Shown here piece after piece: positions 11,138 through 22,883 of a DNA stretch of 64,000 nucleotides. The stretch is from Centrapalus pauciflorus (lineage: Eukaryota > Streptophyta > Magnoliopsida > Asterales > Asteraceae). Every line of letters begins with the position of its first letter. Within the stretch, counting starts at the first letter, position 1. The DNA lies in assembly GCA_020465985.1 (NCBI GenBank), contig JAANYP010002377.1, positions 205,572-269,571 on the forward strand, read 5' to 3'. Made by a program: the position numbers and the translations under genes. The notes below the pieces were generated by a model. It saw only the letters and a list, made by a program, of their open reading frames with translations, was not told the origin of the DNA and made no database searches.

Positions 11138-14100
11138 TTGGACAGTGGCTGCTCAGGGCACATGACAGGTTGTAAGGACCTGCTGAGTGATCTCAAGCCT
11201 GAAAAAGGGCCAAAAGTCACATTTGGTGACAATGTACAGGGATCCACTGAGGGATATGGAACTCTTAAAGCTGGTGCTGCAGTGTTCAAAAGAGTAGCCT
11301 TTGTGGTTGGACTAAAACATAACCTTGTTAGCATAAGCCAACTGTGTGATGCTGGCTATAAGGTTAACTTTGATGAGCACCTGGGTTACATATTGGATCC
11401 CCAAGGCAAAGTTGTGCTGTGTGCTCAACGAAAGAAAGGTGTGTATGTTGTGGACATGCAATCTGCTGATCCTACAACTGAAACCTGTTTTCTCACAAGA
11501 ACAAATGCAGACTTAAACTGGTTATGGCACAAAAGGCTGTCACACCTGAACTTCAAGAACATCAACAAACTCTGTAAGAAAGAGTTGGTGACAGGTTTGC
11601 CTTCTATGACCTTTGTTAAGGATAAACTCTGCACAACTTGTGAGAAAGGCAAGCAGAGGAAATCATCATTTAAATCCAAACATAACTTTTCTATTGATAC
11701 TCCTCTCTTCTTAATCCATATGGACTTGTTTGGACCTGTTAATGTCCCAAGTCTAGGAGGAAGAAGATACACTCTAGTAATGGTTGATGAGTTCTCCAAG
11801 TACACATGGATTATCTTCTTGAAGAGCAAAGGAGAGGCTGCTAGAGAAATTATTGGATTTGTGAAAAAGATGGAAATGTTGAACTCTGCCCATGTGAAGC
11901 AGCTTAGAAGTGATCATGGTACTGAATTCAGAAACAGTACTCTTGAAGACTTCTGTGAAGAGAAAGGGATCACTCAAAACTTTTCAGCTATAAGAACTCC
12001 ACAACAAAATGGAGTTGCTGAAAGGAGAAACAGAACTCTCATTGAAGTTGCTAGAACCATGTTGTGTGCATCTGGTCTACCTTCATCATTCTGGGCTGAA
12101 GCTGTTAACACTGCCTGCTTCACCCAAAACAGATCCTTAGTGGTGAAAAGGTTCAACAAGACCCCCTATGAGCTGCTCAAAGGGAGGAAGCCAAATGTCA
12201 GTTACTTCCATGTGTTTTGTTGTCCCTGCTTCATTCTGAATCAAAGGACCAACTGGCAAAGTTTGAACCAAAAGCTGATGAAGGTGTGTTTGTTGGCTAC
12301 TCTGCTATCTCCAAAGCCTACAGAGTGTACAACAACAAAAGAAAGGTGATAGATGAATCTATCAATGTCACCTTTGAAGAGTCCAAGAATGCTTCCACCA
12401 AAGCTGTTCCTGAATCAGTTTCAGGAGAATTAAACTTTGATGATCTCATGCATTCAAACGGTGAAGAGGACTCAAAAGCTCCCACTACACCCAGTGTGGA
12501 ACCTGTTAATCATGATGGGCATGATGATTATGTCAATACACCCTGTGTGAATAAGTGTATAGACCTAATTACAACTGCATGTCCTGAACCTATCACTGCT
12601 GATTTTCCTGGTTCCTCTGCTGATATGTTCAACAGTGGTCAATCATGTTCAACAAGTGAACAGGCTCAAGACAACAGTGTGTCTGAAAATCTTGAGAGCT
12701 GTTCAACAGGACCTGCTGAAGCTGGTGATAACTCAGGAGAATCCTCATTGAAGAATGATCCTAAGTGGATCAGATGTCACCCCAATGATCAAATAATTGG
12801 TGACATCAGCAAAGGGGTACAAACAAGGTGGGACAGCTTAGGGAACTTCTGTATGTTCTCTAGTTTTGTTTCACTAATGGAGCCAAAGAAAGTGGATGAA
12901 GCACTAAAAGATGCCAATTGGATCACTGCCATGCAAGAAGAACTCAATCAGTTTGAGAGAAACAAGGTATGGAAGCTGGTCCCTGCTCCTAAAGGTAAAA
13001 CCATAATTGGCACTAAATGGGTTTTCAGGAATAAGATAGATGAGCAAGGTCATGTAATAAGAAATAAGGCAAGACTGGTTGCTCAGGGTTATAGACAGGA
13101 GGAAGGAATTGACTATGATGAGACATTTGCTCCTGTGGCCAGGCTAGAAGCAATTTGTTTGTATCTAGCCTACGCTGCTCATAAGAGCGTTAAGGTATTC
13201 CAAATGGATGTGAAGAGTGCATTTTTGAATGGGAAGCTGCAAGAAGAAGTTTATGTCAAGCAGCCTCCAGGTTTTGAAAATGAACAATATCCAGGTTTTG
13301 TCTATAAGTTGGACAAAGCACTCTATGGTCTCAAACAAGCCCCTAGAGCCTGATATGACACTCTTACTGAATTCCTTATGAGCAATGGGTATTCCAGAGG
13401 TAAAGTGGATACCACACTGTTCATAAATAAGGTGAAATCTGATATTATGCTTGTTCAAATTTATGTGGATGATATAATATTTGGTTCTACCAATGAGCAG
13501 TTATGCAAGAATTTTTCATTACTCATGAAATCCAAATATGAAATGAGTATGATGGGAGAACTTACTTTCTTTTTAGGATTACAGGTTAAACAAACCTCAA
13601 CTGGAATTTTTATAAATCAAAGAAAGTATACCTTAGATCTCTTGAAAAAGTTTAAATTTGATCAAAGTTCTCCTATTAAAACCCCAATGGCAACCAATGT
13701 AAAATTGGATGCTGATGCCAGTGGCAAAGCTGTTTCAGTAACAGCTTACAGAGGTATGATTGGGAGCTTGCTATATTTAACTGCTAGTAGACCTGATATT
13801 ATGTTTGCCACCTGTTTGTGTGCTAGGTTCCAAGCTGATCCAAAGGAATCTCATCTAGCTGCTGTTAAAAGAATCTTCAGATACCTGAAGGGCACATCAG
13901 GTTTGGGTCTTTGGTATCCCAAAGACTCAAGCCTTGAACTCACAGGTTATTCAGGTTCTGATTTTGCAGGCTGCAGGCTAGACAGGAAAAGCATAACAGG
14001 TGGATGTCAACTCCTTGGTGGTAAGTTGATAAGTTGGTGTAGCAAGAAGCAGAACTCAGTGTCTACTTCTACTGCTGAAGCTGAGTACATTGCTGCTGGA

Positions 14101-14409
14101 AGCTGCTGTGGGCAGATTCTGTGGATGCAGCATCAGCTTGAGGACTATGGGCTTGTGTATAGGAAAACTCCTATTCTGTGTGACAACACAAGTGCCATAA
14201 CCATTTCCAACAATCCAGTATTTCATTCAAGAACAAAGCACATTGAAGTCAGACATCACTTCATCAGGGATCACATTCAGAAAGGTAATGTGGAGGTAAA
14301 ATTTATTTCCACAAATGAACAGCTTGCAGACATTTTCACCAAACCTCTTGATGAAACCAGGTTTAATTACCTTGTCAGCAAGCTGGGCATGTTAAACAAA
14401 AGTGACTAA
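11138..14409 (+). pseudogene. SIRE-like pol (PR-IN-RT-RNase H), broken
   Basis: The copia order is intact. The aspartic protease motif DSG is at 11141-11149. A gag-pre-integrase HHCC module lies around 11520-11660. Integrase catalytic D, D and E codons are at 11723, 11912 and 12020 (contexts MDLFGP, RSDHGTEF, NGVAERR). The reverse transcriptase YVDD box is at 13462-13473 and the RNase H/KHIEVRHH region near 14235-14270. Breaks: a one-base frameshift near 12240 and TGA at 13351-13353 replacing a conserved Trp after APRA. The ATG-less start at 11138 means pol was read as an extension of gag. Confidence 0.9.
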
Positions 14410-14982
14410 GTGTCCTCAAAGGTCTAAGACCTTGTATGTCTCACACTGCTCAAGTTTCTCAGAACAGCTTAGACAGAACAGGCTATGCATGTTCTGTACT
14501 TAGCCATTTTTCTGAAATCCTTGAACAGCTTGAACATACAACAGGCTGAACAAAAACAATTTACTCGTCCAGCCTGCTCTGATAGTCCATTCTTCACTCT
14601 GCTCATTCCTTCACACTGATTTACAAGACATTGTCTTGTAACCTGATCAGCTATTGGACACAACCTGTTCCTACATGGCTGAACAGTTTGAGGGAACAGC
14701 TTGAAAAATGAACAGCTTGTGATGACCCTGTTCATCACAGGTTTGACCAACAGCTTAGACCAACAGTTTTAATTACCTTTCTTCACAATTAAGTTACTTA
14801 ATTTCTGTTTTTATTTAACTTAATTACTGTGGATAATGTGGGTTACATGTGTTAGTGATTAAAAAGGGCTCAAGTGGTCTGACAAACGGTCTGACATGGA
14901 CAACTGTTCCGTTTTCCGTTAACGACCTTTTCAAATCAACCGCCCAAATATTTCTCTCTCATACCCACTCACATTCAAATCC
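14410..14982 (+). other. Spacer between pol and third ORF, rich in GAACAG motifs
   Basis: No open frame. Between 14472 and 14762 the word gaacag, or its partners aacagctt and ctgttc, recurs about ten times; the same words stud the LTR. Downstream is a CT-rich leader leading into a TATA box. This is unusual organisation for a copia element, where ORFs normally share the LTR promoter. Confidence 0.6.
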
Positions 14983-14990
14983 TATAAATA
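14983..14990 (+). promoter_or_regulatory. Candidate internal promoter (TATA box) for the third ORF
   Basis: TATAAATA in the context aatcctataaatacct, 110 bp upstream of the third ORF's first ATG (15100). It is followed by a pyrimidine-rich, ATG-free leader typical of plant 5' UTRs. Transcription would start near 15015. It looks like a complete plant core promoter inside the element. Confidence 0.55.
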
Positions 14991-15099
14991 CCTCATACTG
15001 TTTCATCTTCGTCTTCCTCACTACTACCATAAACCTCCTAAGAACCCTAAACAAATCGACTAAGTGTCTTGTGCTTCTGCTACTTTCACTACTCTCAAA

Positions 15100-18000
15100 A
15101 TGGCTCACAGAAACAACCCCTTTCTACCAGTTTTTGTTGGTGATGATGTGCAGAAACACTCATCAGTCACCACAATGCTAAACCTCAAACCCACTAACTA
15201 CATTGCCAACCTCACAATCCCCAAAAACTATGTGGGGAAAGGTTATGACCAAATGGTGGAGTTTTTGACAGTTCATCCGTTGAACTACGCCATGACTGCT
15301 ACTCCTGGTATCTTGTACCAGGAGATGGTGTACGAGTTTTGGTACACTTGTGCCTACAACCCCAACACCAAAGTCATCAAAGGGACTATTCTCAATGAGA
15401 CTCAGACCATTGAGATCACTACTGATCTTCTCAGGGAGGTTCTTCATCTGCCCATTGCTGATTCATATGACATGCCTCAGCCTGAAAATGAACAAATGGG
15501 TAATTTGCTACGCTTCTGTGGTGTAGCAGAACCCAAAATTGGTGCTACGCTGTTCAGGAAGAATCTGTCTCCTACCTATAGCTTTCTCTTTGCCTCAGTG
15601 GTGATGTGCTTCAACAGCAAAGTTGGTTCATTTGACCAACTGAGCCGTGATGAAATCCCAATAGTCCTACAGCTGGTGGATGGGACTACCATGGACATGG
15701 CTAAGTGGATCTTCTTGAACTTGAGGAACCTGGTGCAGCAGGAGGCAAGACCAGCTGCTGTTCGATACCCCAGGTTTCTGAGCCTCATCTTCAGGCACAT
15801 TTGTGGTGAGCACCTGTACAACTCTCAGCCTTTACTTCATACTGCTGCCTTCCCTGTGATAGGGAATAGAGTTTTCTACACTGCTGTTCTTCTAAATGAG
15901 CATCATCTGTCAACACCAATGAGGAGGTTGTTAGGATTGGTGGAAGGACCCTCTGATGTGAGGGTGGATCCAGAAGTTGCTCCCAAGAGAAAATCCAAAG
16001 CCAGGTCCAAACTTGTTAAAAGGACCATGGCAACCACTGAAGCTGGGCCTGTTCAAAAGAAGGCCAAAACAGCTCAGTCTGAGTCTGCACCCTTAGCCTC
16101 TGTGGCTGAGGAGGAGCAGGCTCCTCACCCTGGTTCATTCGTTGAACCTGAAGCCTCTGTGGCTGGTGCCTCTGTGGCACTTGAGACTATGGAGCAGGTC
16201 AACCCACCTGTTTTTGACCCAGTCTCTAAACCTGTCCAGTCTGAACCTCTCATCACCTCTCCACAATCACCCACTTCATCCATCCAATACCAACGCAAAT
16301 CTCTAGCCAAAAAGAAATCAGCCCAAACAACCAGCTCCTCTGTTCCCTCTCAACAGGGTTCAGTTGTAAAAGAAGCCACCCCTGCTGCCTCTCCTATTTT
16401 GGGAGAACGTTCAGCACAATTGGAGCCTGCTTCACTCCAACCTGAGTCCACCCAGAGTCAGCCTAGACCCTCTGGTTCCTCCCAATAGGAGCCAGTTGTA
16501 CAAACGGAGATAGTCACCTCAACTATTCCAGCCTCCCAATAGGCTGAGAATATTGAAAGAAAGGAGCCCTCTCCACTCCATACTGAGTCCACACTGTCCC
16601 CTCCTCAAACTTCTTTACACCCTGAGTCTGCACGAGGTGTCCACCCTGCTGGTATAGACCAATCATCAGCTCAGCCTCAAATTTCTGCTCCTAATGATAC
16701 AGATGTTCTACACCAAACAGCTGCTGAGAGACCAACAACCCAAGCTGATGAACCTCAGGGAACATACCATCCCTTTGGTGAGGCTGCTCCTTCTATGCAA
16801 ACTCCATCAGCAGGTTTCACCACTGCTGATGTTGAAATGCATATCCCATCTCCCCATGATGAGGTGCTTTTACACCAAGGCACTGCAGAGGGAACACCCA
16901 CTGGCCTTCATGAAGGTGTTGCAACACAAGCAGCATCTGAAAGGCCCCCAACATCAACCCCTTCTCCTGATGATGCAGCTACAGCCGCTGCTGAGGGACC
17001 CTTTGACCCCTCCAAGCTGGGCCACATTACTTTTGCCCAGGCTATGGAGCTTTTCTCAAATGTTCCTCTTCCCTCTCCATCACATCCTCATACACCAGCC
17101 TCATCATCTTCGTCTCCATCAAACCAATCTAAACAGTCCACCCATACACCTCCATCTCCTAAAGACCTGCCTTTGAAGGATCAACTTTTTCTGCTGACCA
17201 ACAAAGTTGGTTCTTTAGAAACCACTATGACATCTCTACCCTCTCTTATTTCAGACTCTGTGTCTGAACAGCTTAAGGGATTCTTTGATCTGTTCAAGGA
17301 TTCCTTCCCTGCCACTCCACAAACTGATAATTCTCCACAGCTGCTTGCACTCACTACACAGCTGCAAACTGTATCCACATCCCTCTCCTTAATTCTTTCA
17401 CTACAACAGGACTCTGTGTCCTCAATGACAGTTATCTCTCAATAGCTGTCATCTCTCCTAACTTCTTGCAATTCTACACTTCCTGATACTCTGGCCAGCT
17501 TGAACACACTTATTGGCTCCCTATCCAATTCTGTGTCATCAAACCTTGCTGATGTGCAAGATTCTCTAGAACTACATCTTGCACAGCTTCAAAGTTTGCT
17601 GTTCATAGCTTCTGATAGGGAAAACATTGCTAAGCTGACCTCCCTTGCTGATACCCAATCCTCTTCTCTTCAAACCTGTGTTTCCCAGCTTGCAGAGGTG
17701 CAGGACAACTTGGCATTCTTAGTGAATATCCTTGTTGGCCCCAGGTCTGCTGCCAAAACTGCTGGCAAGCCTGATGACTTCGTGTCTTCAGGCAGACCAG
17801 GTGTTGAAGGTGCTGGTACATCTCCTTCAAAGGGGGAGAAGTCATCTGCCTCGAAGACTAAGTCTAAGGGGGAGAAAACTTCTTCTCCTAAGGAGAAATC
17901 AGTACCTGCAATACTCACTGGTCAACCAGCAGGAGCATCTGCAACAGGTACAATGGAGGGTGCCTCCCACGCTGCTCAGCCTACTCAGGCTGAATCTCCA

Positions 18001-19475
18001 ATTCCTGCTCAGTCTAAGGGGGAGGAATTTATTCCTGAGGGCAGGCCAAGCAGCAGAAGGAGGCATCTGATTCTAGAAGAAGAAGAGGAGGAGGAGAAGG
18101 AAAGTCCTGAGCTGTCACTACAGCAGCTAAAGGAAAAGAAAAGGCAGCAACTGATCCCCAACAACAGAAAGCAGGAGAGATTGAATTTCACAAAGCCAGG
18201 GCCAAAGAAATGAGTCTTCCTATGCACAAATATTTTGAGTTTAGAGAAGAACAGCTTCAAGCCCTGGAAGCTCTAAGGAAAGAAGAAGAATCTGCCAAAG
18301 CTGCTAAGTCTTTTGCACTTCAAGAGGCAAGGAAAGTTAAAATGTCCTCTCTGGTTGTGCAAAAGAAAATATTGGAAGCTGCTAAGGGATTGTAAGGTCT
18401 ACGACTGCAAGATCTATCTAGACGCGGATCCGTGAACGAGTGCGGAATCCTCGTTGACGGTTAGACGGACAACTCTCAACCAACGGAACACGGAGACTAT
18501 TAGACGCTGAACGAACGACACACGAACGATCCTACGAACTAATTCTCTCCGAAACGGCACTCACCTAGCTGATAAACTCGAGATCGCCTTTTGCTTAATT
18601 CCTCACGAATTCTGCTAAAAGTCCTCTAATGATTCGAGTCTATCCCTAATTATAGACCCTGATTCGAGTCTGATGTGGGCCAAACTCGAATCTGGCCCAA
18701 GGCCCATTCGAGTCTGTCCACAATGACACTCTCGAATCTAGCCCATTCGAATCTAAGGATACATTCGAATCTATCACAGATTCAAATGTCTTCCTTTACC
18801 TATTCGAATCTAGCCAATACACTTAAACACTTAAGTGATGAAACTTACGTTATTACCTTATGATTGATTTTATCTTTGAACTTTATGTTTGAACTTCTTG
18901 TAATACGTTACATCAAGTTCCACCATACAAACACCGATACATATCAACCATAAATAACATATATAACAAACACATGCTAAATCACAATGTAAGACCACTT
19001 ACACTGCTATCGTCACACAGGATGTACCAACAGGGATCAACAGGAGAGAAGGAAGCAGAAAAAGAAAAAGGTGCTCTGGTCTTAGTGACAAAAACTTCAG
19101 TGCCTTCTGCAAGAGCTCAATTTCACTTTGACAACCTGGCAAGAAGAAAATTTCAAGATGTTGCTGATAGAAGGCTTGCTAAGGAAGCAATTGTCAAAGC
19201 TGTGCCCATATCAAGAAAAGGCAGTCAGTGGAAGTTGAAAATAACCAGAATGGGTGCAGCAGGCCCAGAACTAGAAACATATGACTACACTGACGTTGCA
19301 CAAATGGGGTACAGAGAATGGATTGAGCTGGCAGTTGCTCTGAGTGAGTCTAAGTCAGAAACTGCTAAGACTGTCAGAGCATATGTCAAGAAGCTGATGG
19401 AGAGAGTGAAGAATCTTGGCCTGATCTCCAAAGAAGTTAGTGAAGGTGTCTATGTGACACAACCAAAAATAAAGG
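15100..19475 (+). pseudogene. SIRE-like third ORF, copy B, broken and 3' truncated
   Basis: The first ATG is at 15100 in good plant context (tctcaaaATGGC). The N-terminal ~270 codons (to about 15920) look globular (conserved aromatic and hydrophobic pattern), then a Pro/Ser/Thr/Glu-rich tail leads into the coiled-coil and conserved C-terminal regions seen in copy A. Breaks: TAG at 16486-16488, 16540-16542 and 17443-17445 (the last is CAG in copy A); a frameshift near 18100; a 642-bp LTR at 18391-19032; loss of homology at ~19475. Adding the end from copy A gives a length near 1,390 codons. No signal peptide or transmembrane helix seen. I recognise no known domain. Confidence 0.75.
18391..19032. 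mobile_element. Solo LTR, 642 bp, in the third ORF
   Basis: Starts tgtaaggtctacg and ends tgtaccaaca, flanked by a perfect 5-bp duplication gggat (18386-18390 and 19033-19037). Copy A supplies the empty site (aatcagcagg), so the boundaries are firm. There is no interior coding sequence and no terminal repeat pair, hence a solo LTR rather than a full element. The 18610-18810 stretch is packed with ATTCGAATCT-like words. Confidence 0.8.
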
Positions 19476-21180
19476 ACCCAAAGTATAAATTACACAACTG
19501 GCAGTGTACCAATCGTGTGCAATATGGCTTTAAAAATCACTCAGGATTTATCGAACTCAGAGAACGGAATAAAGAACGGAGACTCCAGTACTACCAAACT
19601 AATATTTAGCTATTTCGAACTTTTTGAGGAAATTAACAACTAAGACAATTAATACAATTAACTAAATAACTAATTCAAACTAAGTAACACAAGAATAAAG
19701 TTAATCTATTTTTTTTTTTTTTTTTGCTTTTTCAAATTAAATAAAAACTAATTTTAGCGAACACGAATAACGATCGCAAACAACTAATGACACCAAATAA
19801 AACGAATCAAACAAACTAAAACAGAATCAAAGCAGAATTCACTTTAGCAAGTAATTAAAGAATGATAATAAATTAAGGTTACGAAACTCTTATATTACGA
19901 AAGTGTCACACACTTGGAGTTAGAAAACTATAATTAATTGGCGATGGATTGAATTGATTGATTAAAAATAAATCGGTAAATAACCAATTATAAATTCAAT
20001 TAAGCCCGGATTTTGGTTTAATTTATTGATTAATTAATTACTTCAATTTAAAATATTTTATCTTTATAACCATGTGATGAAAACAAAACAACTCATCCAG
20101 TCTCCAATATTAACCAATAAATCTTATTATCACAACACAATGCATATCGATTAACACCGAAATCCAACTAATTAACTTTGTCACTTTAAAAATCAAACTT
20201 TATGGTTTACTAACCTTATTATCGCAACAAAATGCCTAAGAATTAACAAATGCATAAAATTCTAGATTAACAATCAACTATCAAATCATTATCGCAATAC
20301 AATGCCTAGAAGAGATAACCAACAATTAATTTTTCATGCAAAGCATCGTTCCTTTTAAAAACGCAGATTTAATTAACACTTTATTTTTGCAAACAATGTT
20401 AAAAGATTATAAAAAAATTTGATTTTTAACAAGAAAACATGAAATAATCAATAATCTGACAAATATAAACTAAAACTCATCAATCAATCCAATATTATAC
20501 CAACTAATACATAGAAATCGTTATCTCAAGCGGGTGAACAAGAAAACTACTCACTATTCATATAAAAACCGAAATTAAACTCAAATAAATAACAACCATT
20601 ATGAAATCAGAAAGTTTAAGGAACGAGTGTACTAAATCCGTAGCTAATTTTCCTTGCATATTGGGTGGTTTTCAAACCGAAATGCGTGAAAACGATGCTA
20701 ATTTTATTAATATTTATGTTTCGCAGGTCAGAAGCCGTTAAATCAACATTGGAACGAAAATCGAGGCCAAAAGAATGAAGATTTGAAGTCCACGTAGCTT
20801 CCCTAATCAAATCGAAGATTTGCTGAAAATTGTCCTACGCGGCCGTGTAGCCTTCTTTACGCGGCCACGTGAACATATGTTTACAAGGCCATGTAGCCAG
20901 GTGGTGTAAGACCAGTCAACACAGCTACGCGGCCGTGTGACTTAACCCTACGCGACCGCGTAAAAAGCCCAGCCCACGAAATTCATTTTTTAAACCCAAG
21001 TTTGCAGCACGATAGAGCATCGATTTTGGGAGATTAGCAGCGATTTTCAGAGACATTCTCTTTCATTTTTCATGTAGTTAATCATAGATTAGTTTAGGGT
21101 TTCTGTATTTTTCAAGTTTACATGCATTCGGTTCGATTTTGGAGTTTGATTTCGCACAGATTGATACAAAATATGTGTAT
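19476..21180 (+). mobile_element. Retrotransposon-like noncoding fragment, possibly gypsy Tat lineage
   Basis: No coding. Contains a T-run (19709-19725), three spaced copies of a motif like attatcgcaacaaaatgcc (near 20136, 20215 and 20286), and a cluster of tacgcggccg palindromes (20835-20962). The style resembles the long 3' noncoding region of Tat-type gypsy elements, but this is recalled similarity and not proven. The join with SIRE copy B at ~19475 is abrupt and has no visible LTR. Confidence 0.35.
20835..20962. repeat. Cluster of tacgcggccg(c/t)gta palindromes
   Basis: Four clear copies at about 20835, 20858, 20925 and 20949 and one decayed copy at about 20884, spaced by 10-60 bp. GC-rich islands in otherwise AT-rich DNA. 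Confidence 0.75.
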
Positions 21181-21582
21181 AAATATGCACATATCAGTAT
21201 TCAAGCTATTTATTAAAGATTTATTTATTTTATTATTCATTGGTTAAACTATGTGTATTAAAATGTAACTAATTAAAATGTAACTAATACTTTATAATTA
21301 AATCAAATTGTATTAAAATGTAACTAATTAATATTTAGATTTTGTATTAAATATGAAATTGTCTAACATTGAACATTAGTATTATAACGTTGGGAAGCCC
21401 TAATTGTAACACATAAGCTTTCAATCCATGTAATTTAGCATAAGTAATGTAATTAAGTATTTTATTAATGTTAATTAATGCAATTATGAAGAATTTGTTT
21501 TGCAGGTTATGGTTGTTAATTAATGCAAAAGATGTTAATTAATGTTATCTTTTCCTTTAACTATTTAATTACCTTATTATAA

Positions 21583-22129
21583 GTAGTTATCAACCCACGT
21601 GGATATTTTATAAATAATTTATTAAAATCTACCCAAACGTAAATTACATACAAAAATGTTTATTTTTAAAAAAAAATAGGAAAACAATGTTGTTTTTGCT
21701 TTTAGGAATAATTAAATTTTTCTTATTTTTGAATATGTATGAATGATATTATTTTTTAAAAAATTTATTTTTATATTTCTATGCATAAATAAAGGTTTAA
21801 AATTTTATTTTTAAATAGAACACAATTTAAAATTTTTATAAATTAAAAAAATTATTAAACATTTGATTACCAATATTGCATTATTTTTACTTTTTGAATA
21901 TATAAAATAATGCATAGTTAACTAAAATTAGGAGTTAAATTTGGAAGTTATTTAATTAAAAAGATTGCTTTTTATTTATAGTAGTTAAATTTTTATTTAA
22001 AGTTTAAATATAAATTAGATAATTAATTAAAGAGATTATATATGGAAAATTGGGCGGGAAAATAAAATTTTGCTTAAGCGAGGAAGCGATACGTGACACT
22101 AAATATCTTCTTTTATTAATACATATAGA
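21583..22129 (-). mobile_element. Helitron-like fragment, minus strand
   Basis: Read on the minus strand it starts tctatatgtattaataaaag after an A and contains the gcttaagc / cccgccc segment common near plant Helitron 5' ends. Its 3' end at 21583 (ccacgtgggttgataactac) looks like a decayed hairpin plus CTAG. Non-coding. The 3' terminus is the weak point. Confidence 0.4.
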
Positions 22130-22205
22130 TTTGATTTAATTATGATTTAATTATGATTTTTATGAAAAAATATATATTTAGTTTTTTGTTCGTAAATAGA
22201 AATAA

Positions 22206-22208
<3 letters not shown>

Positions 22209-22282
<74 letters not shown>
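22209..22282. repeat. (TA)n microsatellite
   Basis: About 36 uninterrupted TA units, immediately before the displaced right arm of the palindromic element resumes. Confidence 0.95.
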
Positions 22283-22287
<5 letters not shown>

Positions 22288-22786
22288 AAGAGGCATAAAC
22301 TAACTAAATTAATTATGTAAATAGAAATAGTTTTTAATAAATAAATATATGTTTATTTTCAAAAATAAATATATATATTTAATTAATAAAAGTAATATAT
22401 TTAATAATGAATCAAATCATGATTTATTATATTAATATTTTAAATTAAAACCAAAAATGAAAATTTAAGAAAATGACCAAATTTGAAATTAAATTATATA
22501 ATGGAGGGGTCAAACTTGTAATTGAGAAAAATGAAAAAATTGTCATTTTTAATAATTTTAAAAATAGAAGGACCGTTTTTGCAAGTAAATAGTGGTTTGA
22601 GGGACCGCCATTGCAACTTTGAAAGATGAGGGACCGTTTCCATAATTTTGAACAAACCAAAGGGACCATTTCTGTAATTTACTCTAAAAACAGTTATATA
22701 TTAAAATATCCACATACTATGCGGGTAAATAAACTAGTATAGATTAATGTAATATATAATACGTGTCGGGGTCTTATTATTCTACA

Positions 22787-22799
22787 TGGTATCTAAGCC
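22787..22799 (+). other. Primer-binding site of the TRIM element
   Basis: tggtatctaagcc directly after an LTR end in tctaca; one or two changes from the initiator Met-tRNA complement. Confidence 0.65.
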
Positions 22800-22883
22800 T
22801 TAGGGTTCTTGTTTTCTATTTTTTATCCTTTCTGTGTCGTTGTTGCCATAGAATCACCACCTTGTTGCCGATGTCGTTCTTCT

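Larger units (their letters stand above)
7125..19475 (+). mobile_element. SIRE-like Ty1/copia element, copy B, 3' truncated
   Basis: A 5' LTR, a primer-binding site, gag, pol (protease-integrase-reverse transcriptase-RNase H, the copia order), a spacer and a large third ORF are all recognisable. Homology to copy A stops near 19475, before the end of the third ORF, so the C-terminal ~140 codons, polypurine tract and 3' LTR are missing. The long LTR, tRNA-iMet-type primer site, large gag with two zinc knuckles and extra 3' ORF fit the Sirevirus (SIRE/Maximus) lineage. All coding parts are broken. Confidence 0.85.
5603..22684. mobile_element. Long palindromic TIR element (MULE-like), split by SIRE copy B
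   Basis: Ends gagtaaattacagaaatgg (5603) and its inverse complement ending at 22684. The left arm 5603 to ~6570 pairs first with ~6580-7124 and then, across the SIRE insertion, with ~22283-22684; each arm is about 970 bp. Before interruption it would have been a nearly full-length foldback of about 2 kb. It contains a (TTA)n tract and tandem ~60-bp units with ttttgttatg. No transposase. I could not confirm the target duplication, so the superfamily is uncertain. Confidence 0.55.
5370..22737 (+). mobile_element. Helitron split by later insertions
   Basis: The 5' end tctatgtattctaataaat is preceded by A (5369). The 3' end is an imperfect hairpin (ccacatactatgcggg) plus taaataaactag, ending at 22737 and followed by T. 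The sequence either side joins into continuous TRIM LTR without a duplication, matching the right TRIM LTR, which is the expected A/T insertion. Its own DNA is only 5370-5602 and 22685-22737; everything between is a nested TIR element. Confidence 0.6.
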
